From Streptomyces koelreuteriae (lineage in GTDB: Bacteria > Actinomycetota > Actinomycetes > Streptomycetales > Streptomycetaceae), in NCBI RefSeq assembly GCF_018604545.1, contig NZ_CP075896.1:8308001-8372000 (forward strand): a stretch of DNA of 64,000 nucleotides, given 5' to 3'. The translations under genes and the position numbers were made by a program. The notes beneath the pieces are model-generated. The model searched no databases, was not told the DNA's origin, and saw nothing but the letters and a program-made list of their open reading frames with translations. Below are positions 18,707 through 26,898 of this stretch, piece by piece (the stretch's first letter is position 1; each line of letters starts with the position of its first letter).

Positions 18707-20200
18707 GTGAGCGGACAACCCAACACCCGTCTCTCGGACCTGTTCGGCCTGGCCGGCTGGTCGAAGGGCGAACTCGCGAGGCTGGTCAACCGGCAGGCGG
18801 CGGCCATGGGCCACCCCCAGCTCTCGACCGACACCTCCCGGGTGCGGCGTTGGATCGACACGGGAGAGATCCCGCGCGATCCGGTGCCGAGGGTGCTGGC
18901 GGTTCTGTTCACCGAGCGTCTCGGCCGTGTCGTGACCATCGAGGACCTCGGTCTGGTCCGGCACGGGCGTGCGGGGAAACGGCAGGGCGGCGGGAGCGCG
19001 GAGCCTCCCGACGGTGTGCCGTGGGCGCCCGAGCGGACAGCCGCGGTCCTCACCGAATTCACGGGAATGGACCTCATGCTCAACCGACGCGGCTTGGTGG
19101 GCGCGGGCGCCGCGCTCGCCGCGGGATCCGCACTCAGCAGCGCCATGTACGACTGGCTGCACACCGACCCTGCCCTGGCTGTCGACGCTCCCGACCTCGA
19201 CCGTCCCCTGCACGCCGACCCCGCCGGGTTCGACCGTTACGAGGCCGCCCCCATCGGGTCGCAGGAGATCGAGGAACTGGAGCGCTCGGTCGAGGTGTTC
19301 CGCGCCTGGGACGCCGCCCGCGGCGGCGGGCTCCAGCGCAAAGCGGTGGTGGGCCAGCTCAACGAGGTGGGCGGCATGCTCGCCTACCGTCACCCACCCC
19401 ATCTCCAGCGGCGCCTGTGGGGCGTCGCCGCCAACCTGGCCGTCCTCGCGGGCTGGATGTCGCACGACGTCGGTCTGGAGCCCACGGCCCAGAAGTACTT
19501 CGTCATCGCCGCGCACGCGGCCCGGGAGGGCGGGGACCGGCCCCGCGCGGGCGAGGCGCTCTCCCGTGCGGCCCGCCAGATGGTCCATCTGGGCAAGCCG
19601 GACGAGGCCCTGGACCTGATGAGACTCGCCACGTCCGGCTCGGGCGACGACGTGCTGCCCCGCACCCGGGCGATGCTCTGCACCATCGAGGCCTGGGCGC
19701 AGGCCGCCATGGGCAAGGGCCAGGCGATGCGCCGCACGCTCGGGCAGGCGGAGGACCTGTTCGTCTCCGACAAGGCCGATGTGCCGCCGCCGGACTGGAT
19801 GCAGACGTTCAAGGAGGAGGACCTCTACGGCATGCAGGCCCTGGCCTACCGCACGCTCGCCGAGTTCGAGCCGGGTGCGTCCGCGCATGCCCAGCACTAC
19901 GCGGAGAAGGCACTGGCCCTGCGGGTCGACGGCCGGCAGCGCTCGAAGATCTTCGACTATCTGTCGATGGCGTCGGCCTGCTTCATCGCGGACGACCCCG
20001 AACAGGCGGACCGGTACGCGCGGTTGGCCCTGGTGTCGATGGGATCCAACTCCTCCCATCGCACCTGGGACCGGCTGCGTGAGATGTACCGGCTCACCGC
20101 CGAGTACTCCGGCTACCCGAGGATCCAGGAGCTGCGGGAGGAGATCAAGCTCGCCCTGCCGAAGACGAAGGGCGGGGGCGGCAACAGCGCGCGGGCCTGA
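18707..20200 (+). CDS. nsdB: NsdB-like TPR regulator of development and antibiotic production
   Basis: 497 residues from the GTG at 18707 (SGQPNTRLSDLFGLAGWSK), the conserved N-terminus of the NsdA/NsdB group; the open frame upstream lacks family character. An N-terminal helix-turn-helix-like segment (about 10-60, GWSKGELARLVNRQA and TSRVRRWIDTGEIPRD) precedes helical repeats of TPR type (about 200-490). NsdA and NsdB negatively regulate antibiotic synthesis (and sporulation for NsdA) in S. coelicolor. The symbol nsdB rests on remembered gene order near chpB and chiF; it could be another paralogue. Ends 3 bp from the convergent phosphatase. Confidence 0.75.
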   Translation: MSGQPNTRLSDLFGLAGWSKGELARLVNRQAAAMGHPQLSTDTSRVRRWIDTGEIPRDPVPRVLAVLFTERLGRVVTIEDLGLVRHGRAGKRQGGGSAEPPDGVPWAPERTAAVLTEFTGMDLMLNRRGLVGAGAALAAGSALSSAMYDWLHTDPALAVDAPDLDRPLHADPAGFDRYEAAPIGSQEIEELERSVEVFRAWDAARGGGLQRKAVVGQLNEVGGMLAYRHPPHLQRRLWGVAANLAVLAGWMSHDVGLEPTAQKYFVIAAHAAREGGDRPRAGEALSRAARQMVHLGKPDEALDLMRLATSGSGDDVLPRTRAMLCTIEAWAQAAMGKGQAMRRTLGQAEDLFVSDKADVPPPDWMQTFKEEDLYGMQALAYRTLAEFEPGASAHAQHYAEKALALRVDGRQRSKIFDYLSMASACFIADDPEQADRYARLALVSMGSNSSHRTWDRLREMYRLTAEYSGYPRIQELREEIKLALPKTKGGGGNSARA

Positions 20201-20203
20201 GTC

Positions 20204-21616
20204 CTATGACGTGACCTTGGCGACGAGCACACAGGCGTTGTCCTCGCGTGCGCTCTCGCCGAACTCCTGGAGGACCGTCCGTATGCAGTCCTCCGCGGTG
20301 CGGTTCCCCGCCATGCGCGGGGCCAGGTCGAGGAGGAGGTTCACCGCCGCCGCTCCGGTGTGCCCGGGGACCAGTCCGTCGGTGTGCAGGAGCAGCAGGT
20401 CGCCCACCTCGAGGGTCTCTTCGGCCTGTCCGTAGACGGCGCCCGAGGTGGCGCCGAGCAGGACGCCGTCCGGTGTGTCCAGCACGCGCCCCGTCCCGTC
20501 GCGGAACAGCAGCGGGGCGGGGTGTCCGGCCTGCGCCCACACCAGGGTGCGGGTCCCGGGCCGGTAGCGGCAGCAGACGGCGCTGCCGAGGGCGGGTTGC
20601 ACGGTGGCGTCGAGTAACTGGTTCAGCCAGGCCATGAGCTGTCCCGGTGGGGCGCCGGCCATCGCCATGCCGCGTACGGCGCCGAGCAGCATGGTCATGT
20701 TCGAGGTGACACCGACTCCGTGTCCGGTGAGGTCGCCGACGCTGAGGAGGGTTTCGCCGTCGGTCAGTTCGAGCGCGTCGTACCAGTCGCCGCCGATCGG
20801 CGTGTTCGTGGACGCCGGAAGGTGGTGGGCCGCGAGGTCGAGGGCCCCGGGGACCCGGTGCGGGAGCCGCAGGGAGCCGCGCCACGGCGGGAGCATGGCC
20901 TCCTGCAGCTCGACCGCGAGCCGGTGTTCGCTCCGCGCGGCAGGCCCTTGGTGGTGGAGCGAGTCACGGGTCTCGCTGACCACCCGCTGGCTGCGGCGCA
21001 GTTCGCTGACGTCCCGCAGCACGGCCCACATCGAGGCGGTGCTGCCGTCAGTGTCGAGCACCGGTTCGCCCATCATGTGCACGGTCCGGACGTCGCCGTC
21101 CCGGCGCGCGATGCGGAACTCGCCGTCGATGGGCCGGGCGTCGACGAGGCAGTTCGTGACCATCGCCGTCAGCTTCGGCCGGTCCTCGTCGAGGACCAGG
21201 GACGGCATCTCGTCGAGGGTGAGCGGCGGGGCCTCGGGGTCGCGGCCCAGGATCTGGTAGAGCTCCCCGGACCAACTGGCCTCGTCCGTCAGCAGGTTCC
21301 ACTCGGCGCTGCCGACCCGGCTGAGCAGTGAGCCCCGCGGGGACGCGGCGGGTTCCAGGGGGGCCGCCGCGGGCGGCGGGCCGTCCCGGAGCTGGGCCAG
21401 GTGCTCGTCGAGGTCGTTGAGCTGGTGCAGGGCCAGGTCGCACAGGGCGCGCTGCCACCGACCGCGGGGGTGGTCCGGTCCGTCGTCCCCCTCGGCGTCG
21501 CGCCGCACCGCGTCCATGTCGCCCTTGAGCCGCCGCGTCTGCGATATGAGCGCCTCGACCGAGCCGCGTCCGGGCGGCTGGGCGGCTGGGCGGTCCGCGG
21601 AGAGGTGGGACGGCAT
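20204..21616 (-). CDS. PAS-containing PP2C (SpoIIE-type) phosphatase
   Basis: 470 residues from ATG 21616 (GGAG six bases upstream). Order: short coiled region with ISQTRRLKGDMDAVRRD; PAS/PAC domain (about 95-215, IARRDGDVRTVHMMGEPV); coiled linker; SpoIIE PP2C phosphatase (about 240-468) with IGGDWYDALEL, SVGDLTGHGVG and EDNACVLVAKV metal-binding Asp motifs. Such proteins dephosphorylate anti-anti-sigma factors and control SigB-like sigma factors; the sigL-like gene in this window is one possible downstream target. Confidence 0.88.
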   Translation of the reverse strand: MPSHLSADRPAAQPPGRGSVEALISQTRRLKGDMDAVRRDAEGDDGPDHPRGRWQRALCDLALHQLNDLDEHLAQLRDGPPPAAAPLEPAASPRGSLLSRVGSAEWNLLTDEASWSGELYQILGRDPEAPPLTLDEMPSLVLDEDRPKLTAMVTNCLVDARPIDGEFRIARRDGDVRTVHMMGEPVLDTDGSTASMWAVLRDVSELRRSQRVVSETRDSLHHQGPAARSEHRLAVELQEAMLPPWRGSLRLPHRVPGALDLAAHHLPASTNTPIGGDWYDALELTDGETLLSVGDLTGHGVGVTSNMTMLLGAVRGMAMAGAPPGQLMAWLNQLLDATVQPALGSAVCCRYRPGTRTLVWAQAGHPAPLLFRDGTGRVLDTPDGVLLGATSGAVYGQAEETLEVGDLLLLHTDGLVPGHTGAAAVNLLLDLAPRMAGNRTAEDCIRTVLQEFGESAREDNACVLVAKVTS

Positions 21617-21733
21617 GACGCACTCCGATGCGGGGGACGGTACGACCAAGGCGGACGGAGGGACCGTTACGACTGTCGCACAGCCCGCGACGCCCTGTAA
21701 GGGGTTTGGCAACACACGATACGGTGGTGCTTC

Positions 21734-21745
21734 TGGCATATGCCA
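21734..21745. promoter_or_regulatory. 12-bp perfect palindrome upstream of the PP2C gene
   Basis: TGGCATATGCCA, about 120 bp upstream of the phosphatase start within the 272-bp gap 21617-21888. AT-rich centre suggests an operator or promoter element. Confidence 0.35.
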
Positions 21746-21888
21746 CAGTCTCACGGAGTTACTCCGAGGTAGGCGCGAGTCGTGTCGCCCGGATACCCAA
21801 GTCGCAGGCTGAACAGGGTACTTGACGACCCGTGAGTAGCGCCCCACCCCGTTCCCATGCGTGTTCGACGGCCCCGCGTTCGAGGCCT

Positions 21889-22983
21889 TCAGTACCGCAG
21901 CACCCCCGCGATGCCGTCCGCCTCACCGAGCGCGCCGTCCGGCACGAAGCGGACGTCGGCGCCCGTCTCCAGACACTGCTCGACGATCTCGTCCACGATG
22001 TCCTCGCGGGAGTCGAGGTCGCCGCTCTCGGTGAGGATCAGATGGTCCCCGGCGTCCCGAACGGTCACGCGGTAGTTCTCCTCGACGGCCAGCAGCCGGA
22101 CGCGGCCGTCCCGGGCGCTCTGCCACAGCTCGTCGACGCCGGCGGCGAACTCCCGCCGCCCGCGGGCCGTTTCCAGGGCGCGGCTCACGGCGTCCGTGCT
22201 GCTGCGGGCCTCCGCCTCGAAGACCGGCCGCATGGCCTGCCACACCGCGTCGGGGGTCCCATGGGCGAGGCCGCCGTGCGGGACGTGCACCGCGCCCCTG
22301 GCGGTGGTGCCGGCCTCGTCGATCAGCGAGAGGGCGGCCGGCTCGCCGGTGACATACAGCCGTCGCGGATGGTCGCGCAGGACGGCCGTCATCGCGATGT
22401 CGGCCTCGCGCAGGAACTGGCGGGTGCGTTCCTCCCGGAAGGCGCTCGGTGTGTCGCCGATCCGCTGCAGCCGCTCCGGGTCGAAGTTCTCCACGCGCCT
22501 GGTCAGCGGGAAACCGCCGACGCGCGCCTCGACGACCCGGTCGGCGCCGCCCTTCCACAGCGTGGCGCGGTCCGCGGCGAGCGACAGCACCCAGAACGGC
22601 CGCCCGGCCGTCTGGGCGGAGACCAGGTTCCGGGTCAGGAAGGTGTCCGAGAGCACCACGCGTTCGGGCACCGACCGGGCCAGCGACCACACCTGGTGCT
22701 CACCGGGGGCCGCGAAGATCACCAGGCCGTCCTCGGCGTGCGCGAGGTCGACCTCGGACAGGGCCCGGTCGAGGTGCCGGGCGACCTCCGCCCGGCGTTC
22801 CCGGGTGACGGCGGGATCGACCTCCAGTTGCCTCTTGGCCTCGGCCACGACATTGCGCAGTCGGACCTGGTCCTGGGCGTTGTGGGGTTCGCGCCGATGT
22901 GTCGGCGTCAGCACGGAGACCGCGGGGTAGGGGCGCGGGCGCCGCAGCTCGGCAAGGGTCGCGGGACTCAGAACGTGCTCCAT
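21889..22983 (-). CDS. baeRF3-type eRF1/Pelota-like family protein
   Basis: 364 residues from ATG 22983 (MEHVLSPATLAEL). It begins with a PYPAVSVLTPTHRR segment and contains the charged helical region and alpha/beta core (FWVLSLAADRATLWKGG near 125, VPHGGLAHGTPDAVWQ near 213) typical of bacterial archaeo-eukaryotic release factor proteins. Members are proposed to act on ribosomes or tRNA in stress. An open frame continues far upstream but that part is antisense noise over the peptidase gene. The family assignment is from memory of sequence style. Confidence 0.7.
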   Translation of the reverse strand: MEHVLSPATLAELRRPRPYPAVSVLTPTHRREPHNAQDQVRLRNVVAEAKRQLEVDPAVTRERRAEVARHLDRALSEVDLAHAEDGLVIFAAPGEHQVWSLARSVPERVVLSDTFLTRNLVSAQTAGRPFWVLSLAADRATLWKGGADRVVEARVGGFPLTRRVENFDPERLQRIGDTPSAFREERTRQFLREADIAMTAVLRDHPRRLYVTGEPAALSLIDEAGTTARGAVHVPHGGLAHGTPDAVWQAMRPVFEAEARSSTDAVSRALETARGRREFAAGVDELWQSARDGRVRLLAVEENYRVTVRDAGDHLILTESGDLDSREDIVDEIVEQCLETGADVRFVPDGALGEADGIAGVLRY

Positions 22984-23060
22984 GACAGAACGATAGAGCC
23001 GATTCGCGATGGGGGCATTTGGGGCAATCGGTTCACCGGTTCGAGTGAGGGAGCGGCGGC

Positions 23061-24635
23061 TCACTCCGTGTCGTGGTCGGAGCCGCAGGAGCTGCCGTCC
23101 GGCGGGAGGGTGCCGTACAGCAGGAAGGCGTCGACCTTGCCGTGCACGCACTTGGAGGAGCCGTAGCCGGTGTGGCCCTCGCCCCGGTTGTCGAGCACCA
23201 CGGCCGAGGAGCCGAGCCGCTCGGCCGTCTCCACCGTCCAGCGGTACGGCGTGGCCGGGTCGCCCCGGGTGCCGATGAGCAGCATCCGTGCCGAGTCGAC
23301 GTCCTTGACCTCGTCGCGGATGAAATCGGTGCCCTTGGGGCGGCCGTAGCACAGCAGCACCTGGGTGAGCCGGTAGCGGCCGAAGACCGGTGACGCCTGC
23401 TCGTACCGGGCGCGCAGCCGGCCGAGGTCCTCGGTGACCTGCGCGGCGGCGGGGCGGTCGGGATCGTCCGCGCAATTGACCGCCATCAGCGCCGCCGGCA
23501 GGTTGTCCAGGGGCACGTCCTCCGGGTCGACGAGTCCGCGGTGCTCGCCCCGCAGCGGCGGGAGCGTGACACCTCCGGACGCGAAGGCCTCCAGGCCGCG
23601 CGTGTCGCCCTCTTCGAGCAGCTGGGCGACCGCCCGCTGCAGCGAGGGCCACAGCTCTCTGCTGTAGAGGCCCTGCCCGAGCGCGCCCGCGAAGTCCTGG
23701 CCGGAGAACGCCTCGCCGAAGTCCGTCGGCACCGGGTCCTCGTCCAGCGACTCGACCACCTTCACCACGTTCTCCCTGGCCGTGCGCGGATCCTGCCCGA
23801 ACGGGCAGGCGATGTCCTCCGTGCACCAGGTCAGGAAGTTCTCCAGCGCGGTCTGCTGGCCCCGGGCGATCACCACACCCTGCTCGGACAGCGGCTCGGT
23901 CAGCGTGTCCACACCGTCCAGCGCCACCCTGCCGACCTTCTCGGGGAACCGGGCCGCGTACACCGCCCCGAGCCGGCTTCCGTAGGAGAAACCCAGGTAG
24001 TTGAGCTTGTCGTCGCCGAGCGCGTCGCGCATGACGTCCATGTCGCGGGCGGCGTTCACCGTGCCCATGTGGCGCAGGACGGGGCCCGAGTGCTCGGCGC
24101 ACTCGGCCGCCGCGGCGCGCAGCTTCTCGAGCACGGCCCGCGGATCGGCGACCTCGGCGTTGCCGTCGGTCGCCTCCAGCGCGTCGGTGGTGGCGTTTCC
24201 GCAGCTCACCGGTGCCGAGCGGCCGACGCCGCGAGGGTCGAAGCCGACGACGTCGTGGCCGTTCGTCAGGCCCATGAAGTGTTTCCCGCCGAGGGCGAGT
24301 TGGGTCACGCCCGGGACGCCCGGGCCGCCGAAGTTCAGCAGCACCGAGCCCCGGGACTTGCCGGTGGCCCGGTAGCGGGCCAGGGCGAGGTCGAGAGTCC
24401 CCTTGTCGGGCTTGGCGTAGTCGAGGGGGACGGTGACCTTGCCGCACTGCAGGTCCTTGGGCATGTCCATGCCCTCGCAGGCCGACCACGTGACCTTCTG
24501 GTCGTAGAAGCGCGCCAGCCCGGGAGGGGCGTCGTCGGCCGCGGCCGGCAGGCCCGCGCCCAGCAGGGCCAGCCCGGCCACGCCGGTGACGGCGCAGCGC
24601 CGGATCGAGAGGTGCGTGGACAGCTTGGCCAGCAT
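23061..24635 (-). CDS. Secreted TAP-like alpha/beta hydrolase (S33 peptidase)
   Basis: 524 residues; ATG 24635 has GGAGG six bases upstream and starts a signal peptide (STHLSIRRCAVTG, then a hydrophobic stretch, cut near AAA-DDAP at residue 33). Catalytic serine elbow GFSYGS with Ser217; VVGFDPRGVGRS near 129; the TAP C-terminal domain follows with the Asp in GTRGDPATP and His in GEGHTGYG near 500. Resembles Streptomyces tripeptidyl aminopeptidases, which trim tripeptides from secreted proteins; exact specificity unknown. Divergent from the chaplin gene. Confidence 0.87.
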   Translation of the reverse strand: MLAKLSTHLSIRRCAVTGVAGLALLGAGLPAAADDAPPGLARFYDQKVTWSACEGMDMPKDLQCGKVTVPLDYAKPDKGTLDLALARYRATGKSRGSVLLNFGGPGVPGVTQLALGGKHFMGLTNGHDVVGFDPRGVGRSAPVSCGNATTDALEATDGNAEVADPRAVLEKLRAAAAECAEHSGPVLRHMGTVNAARDMDVMRDALGDDKLNYLGFSYGSRLGAVYAARFPEKVGRVALDGVDTLTEPLSEQGVVIARGQQTALENFLTWCTEDIACPFGQDPRTARENVVKVVESLDEDPVPTDFGEAFSGQDFAGALGQGLYSRELWPSLQRAVAQLLEEGDTRGLEAFASGGVTLPPLRGEHRGLVDPEDVPLDNLPAALMAVNCADDPDRPAAAQVTEDLGRLRARYEQASPVFGRYRLTQVLLCYGRPKGTDFIRDEVKDVDSARMLLIGTRGDPATPYRWTVETAERLGSSAVVLDNRGEGHTGYGSSKCVHGKVDAFLLYGTLPPDGSSCGSDHDTE

Positions 24636-24908
24636 CGATGCCTCCAGGGGCGCCCCACAGCGGACCGGGACGGCGCCCTCGCCCACCATAAGCGGGCCCC
24701 GGAAGCGGCGCCTCCGGGCAGGTGGGGCCCGCTCGAAGCGGCTCGGGGCGCGCTGCCGCGTGGCACATACGAAGGGCTTTACCGCTAGTTCGACAACCGG
24801 GCCGCTCGATGGAGTGAAAGGCCGATAAGCCATAACTCGGATCGTGCGCCCCGCGTTCTATCCCGTGCGGGTGAGTGCCCGCGACGATGTCTGGAAGGCA
24901 GGGAACCT

Positions 24909-25592
24909 ATGAGAAGGGTTACCCGAAACGGTGTGATCGCCGTCGCCGCCGCCTCGGGCGCGATGGCCCTGGCCGTCCCCGCGTACGCGGATTCCGCGGC
25001 GGACGGATCGGCGGCAGGTTCGCCAGGGGTGGTCTCCGGCAACACCGTTCAGCTACCGGTGCATGTCCCGGTGAACGTGTGCGGGAACACGGTGAACGTG
25101 GTGGGGCTCCTGAACCCCGCCGCGGGCAACAGTTGCGCGAACAAGGGCGACGGGCGGGCGGGCCGGCCGGGCAAGCCCGGCGGTGCGGTCGCCGAGGGCA
25201 GCGGAAAGGATTCACCGGGTGTGGTCTCCGGCAACGGCGTACAGCTCCCGGTCGATGTCCCGGTCAATGTGACCGGCAACAGCGTGAACGTGGTCGGCAT
25301 CGGCAACGCGGCGGCCGGCAACGAGTCCTCGAACACCCCCGGCGACCGGCCGGTCCGCCCCCACCAGCCGCCGAAGCCGACGGCCCCGAAGCCGTCCGTC
25401 CCGCCCCGGGCCCACCCGGCCCCCGACCCCGCCCCCGCTCCGGACTCCGCGCCGCGGGCCACGGGCGCCCTCGCCCACACGGGCTCGGACCACACCCTGC
25501 CGGCCGTCGCGGCGAGCGCGGCGCTGGTGCTCGGGGGAGTGGTGCTGCGCCGGAGGTTCCGCCCGGCGGCGGAGGCTTCGCAGCGGCGCTGA
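24909..25592 (+). CDS. chpB: Long chaplin with sortase motif (ChpB-like)
   Basis: 227 residues; signal peptide 1-27 (ending AYADSA). Two chaplin domains: about 38-78 (GVVSGNTVQLPVHVPVNVCG, two cysteines) and about 100-140 (PGVVSGNGVQLPVDVPVNVT). The second lacks both cysteines, replaced by Thr and Ser. A Pro-rich linker, LAHTG sorting signal near 197, a hydrophobic span and Arg-rich tail follow, so sortase would anchor it to peptidoglycan of aerial hyphae. Long chaplins polymerise into the hydrophobic sheath. Symbol chpB rests on remembered synteny with chiF; chpA or chpC are alternatives. Confidence 0.85.
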   Translation: MRRVTRNGVIAVAAASGAMALAVPAYADSAADGSAAGSPGVVSGNTVQLPVHVPVNVCGNTVNVVGLLNPAAGNSCANKGDGRAGRPGKPGGAVAEGSGKDSPGVVSGNGVQLPVDVPVNVTGNSVNVVGIGNAAAGNESSNTPGDRPVRPHQPPKPTAPKPSVPPRAHPAPDPAPAPDSAPRATGALAHTGSDHTLPAVAASAALVLGGVVLRRRFRPAAEASQRR

Positions 25593-25643
25593 GGCCGGCG
25601 TAGCCCGCACGCGATACCCCTCCCGGGCCCGGTGACGGCGGCG

Positions 25644-25898
25644 CCCTCGCGGCCCCAGCCGGTCGGTGGCAGGCGACACCGAACCCCTCAGGCCCGGGAG
25701 CCGGGCACCCGGGCGGCACTGCCGGGTGGTGGCCGACGCGAGGGCTCCCGGGCGGGAAGCCGCCGACCCTCGCGGCCCCGCCGGTCGGTGGCAGGCGACA
25801 CCGAACCCCTCAGGCCCGGGAGCCGGGCACCCGGGCGGCACTGCCGGGTGGTGGCCGACGCGAGGGCTCCCGGGCGGGAAGCCGCCGGCCCTCGCGCT
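25644..25898. repeat. Tandem 122/123-bp repeats with nested hairpins
   Basis: Two nearly identical copies (25644-25766 and 25767-25888) differ chiefly by one inserted base; a third begins at 25889 and decays after about 10 bases. In copy 1, GCCCGGGAGCC (25692-25702) pairs with 25743-25753 (11 bp), enclosing CACCCGG (25706-25712) paired with 25722-25728. The outer arm recurs in copy 2 at 25814-25824. Confidence 0.85.
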
Positions 25899-25919
25899 TC
25901 CGCGGACGGCGGCATGCGA

Positions 25920-25953
25920 CGCGGCTCCGGGGCCCGAGGGCTTCGGAGCCGCG
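25920..25953. terminator. Hairpin in the chaplin-methyltransferase gap
   Basis: Perfect 10-bp inverted repeat CGCGGCTCCG (25920-25929) with 25944-25953, 14-nt loop. Could terminate the chaplin or the methyltransferase transcript, or belong to the repeat family. Confidence 0.45.
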
Positions 25954-26157
25954 CCGCGTGGGTGACGGCACGCGACACTGCTCCCGGGCCCGGAAGCTGT
26001 GGCGCGCTGTGTCTCCGCAGCGGCAGCGCCGCGCCCACCGTGCTCCCGGGCCTGGTAGGGCGCTGCCCTGAGCCCGCCGGACCTGCCGGGGCCGCGGACC
26101 GGCGGGTGGCCCCGGCCGCGGCAGCGTCGTAGGAGCGCCCTCGGCGACCGCTGGTCG

Positions 26158-26892
26158 TCAGACCGGCTCCGCCACCCCCGTGAGCAGCACCATCCCCGAG
26201 TCGCCGTAGTTCGGCAGGGTGTGGTCGGGGTCGATGTGGGTGACGTCCAGGTCGCGGGTCAGGGGCGTGAAGACCTCGGTGACCGTCGTCGGGTTCACCG
26301 GACAGCCCGGCCAGTGGGACGCCGGGCCGATGCGGTAGGTCGGCAGGTTCTCCATGAAGGCGGCGACCAGGTGGCCGCCCGGTGTGACCGTGCGGACGAA
26401 GGTGCGGCAGAAGTCGGCGAACTCGGCGAAGTCCTCCGTGGCGCCCTCGGCGACGAAGTGCATGGAGGCGAGTTCGTAGAAGCCGGGCGGCAGGGACCGG
26501 ACGTCGGCGTGGACGACGTTCACCGGCGCCAGCGCCCCGGCCAGGGTCGCCGGCACCTCGGGGTTGAGCTCCCGGCACAGCGCGTGGAAGGGAATCCAGC
26601 TCGCGTCGAGGCGGTGACAGATCTGCTCCTGGAGATAGGCGACACTGCTCGCCCCCGCCTCCACGGCGTCGATCCTGCGGCACGCGGCGGACGCCAGGAT
26701 CAGGGGATAGAGGTTGGGGCCCGCCCCGAACTCCACCGAGCGGGTGATGCCGCCGGGCGGAAAGCGCCGGTAGAAGGCGCTGTGGTGCGCGATGATCGCC
26801 GCGTCCGAGGGATGCACCTCGCGGTAGTTCTCCGCGAGGTAGTCCGCGACCGGCCAGCGGTCCCAGTCCACGTCGTCGTTGTGCGTCGTCAT
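26158..26892 (-). CDS. SAM-dependent methyltransferase (NNMT/SCO2525-like)
   Basis: 244 residues. SAM-binding motif I reads SVEFGAGPNLYPL (about 52-64), motif II region RIDAVEAGASSVAYL, and a post-I acidic residue follows, as in the NNMT/PNMT/TEMT small-molecule methyltransferases and the actinobacterial SCO2525 group. The N-terminal DDVDWDRW and ADYLAENYREVHPSD are family features. It starts 6 bp after the stop of the GGDEF-EAL-PLP fusion gene, so the two are cotranscribed and probably functionally coupled. A methyl transfer to the amino, hydroxyl or keto product of the PLP domain is a reasonable guess. Cytosolic. Confidence 0.82.
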   Translation of the reverse strand: MTTHNDDVDWDRWPVADYLAENYREVHPSDAAIIAHHSAFYRRFPPGGITRSVEFGAGPNLYPLILASAACRRIDAVEAGASSVAYLQEQICHRLDASWIPFHALCRELNPEVPATLAGALAPVNVVHADVRSLPPGFYELASMHFVAEGATEDFAEFADFCRTFVRTVTPGGHLVAAFMENLPTYRIGPASHWPGCPVNPTTVTEVFTPLTRDLDVTHIDPDHTLPNYGDSGMVLLTGVAEPV

Positions 26893-26898
26893 GGCCGT

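Larger units (their letters stand above)
25593..26157. other. 565-bp gene-free, repeat- and hairpin-rich region
   Basis: No reading frame here has convincing codon bias or a start with a ribosome site. The stretch is very GC-rich and contains tandem 122-bp repeats (25644-25898), a further hairpin at 25920-25953, and looser relatives of the motif CGACAC..CCCGGGCCCGG near 25974-26003. It separates the chaplin gene from the convergent methyltransferase operon. Confidence 0.7.

Noticed and set aside
21889..24768. A 959-codon minus-strand frame
   Set aside because: Its first two thirds are antisense-like, Arg/Gly-rich noise over the TAP-type peptidase gene; only the part from ATG 22983 has homology and codon bias.
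24636..24908. c-di-AMP (ydaO) riboswitch before the chaplin gene
   Set aside because: None of the conserved ydaO segments could be found by eye.
25644..25898. CRISPR array
   Set aside because: Units are 122 bp long, contiguous, with no unique spacers and no cas genes.
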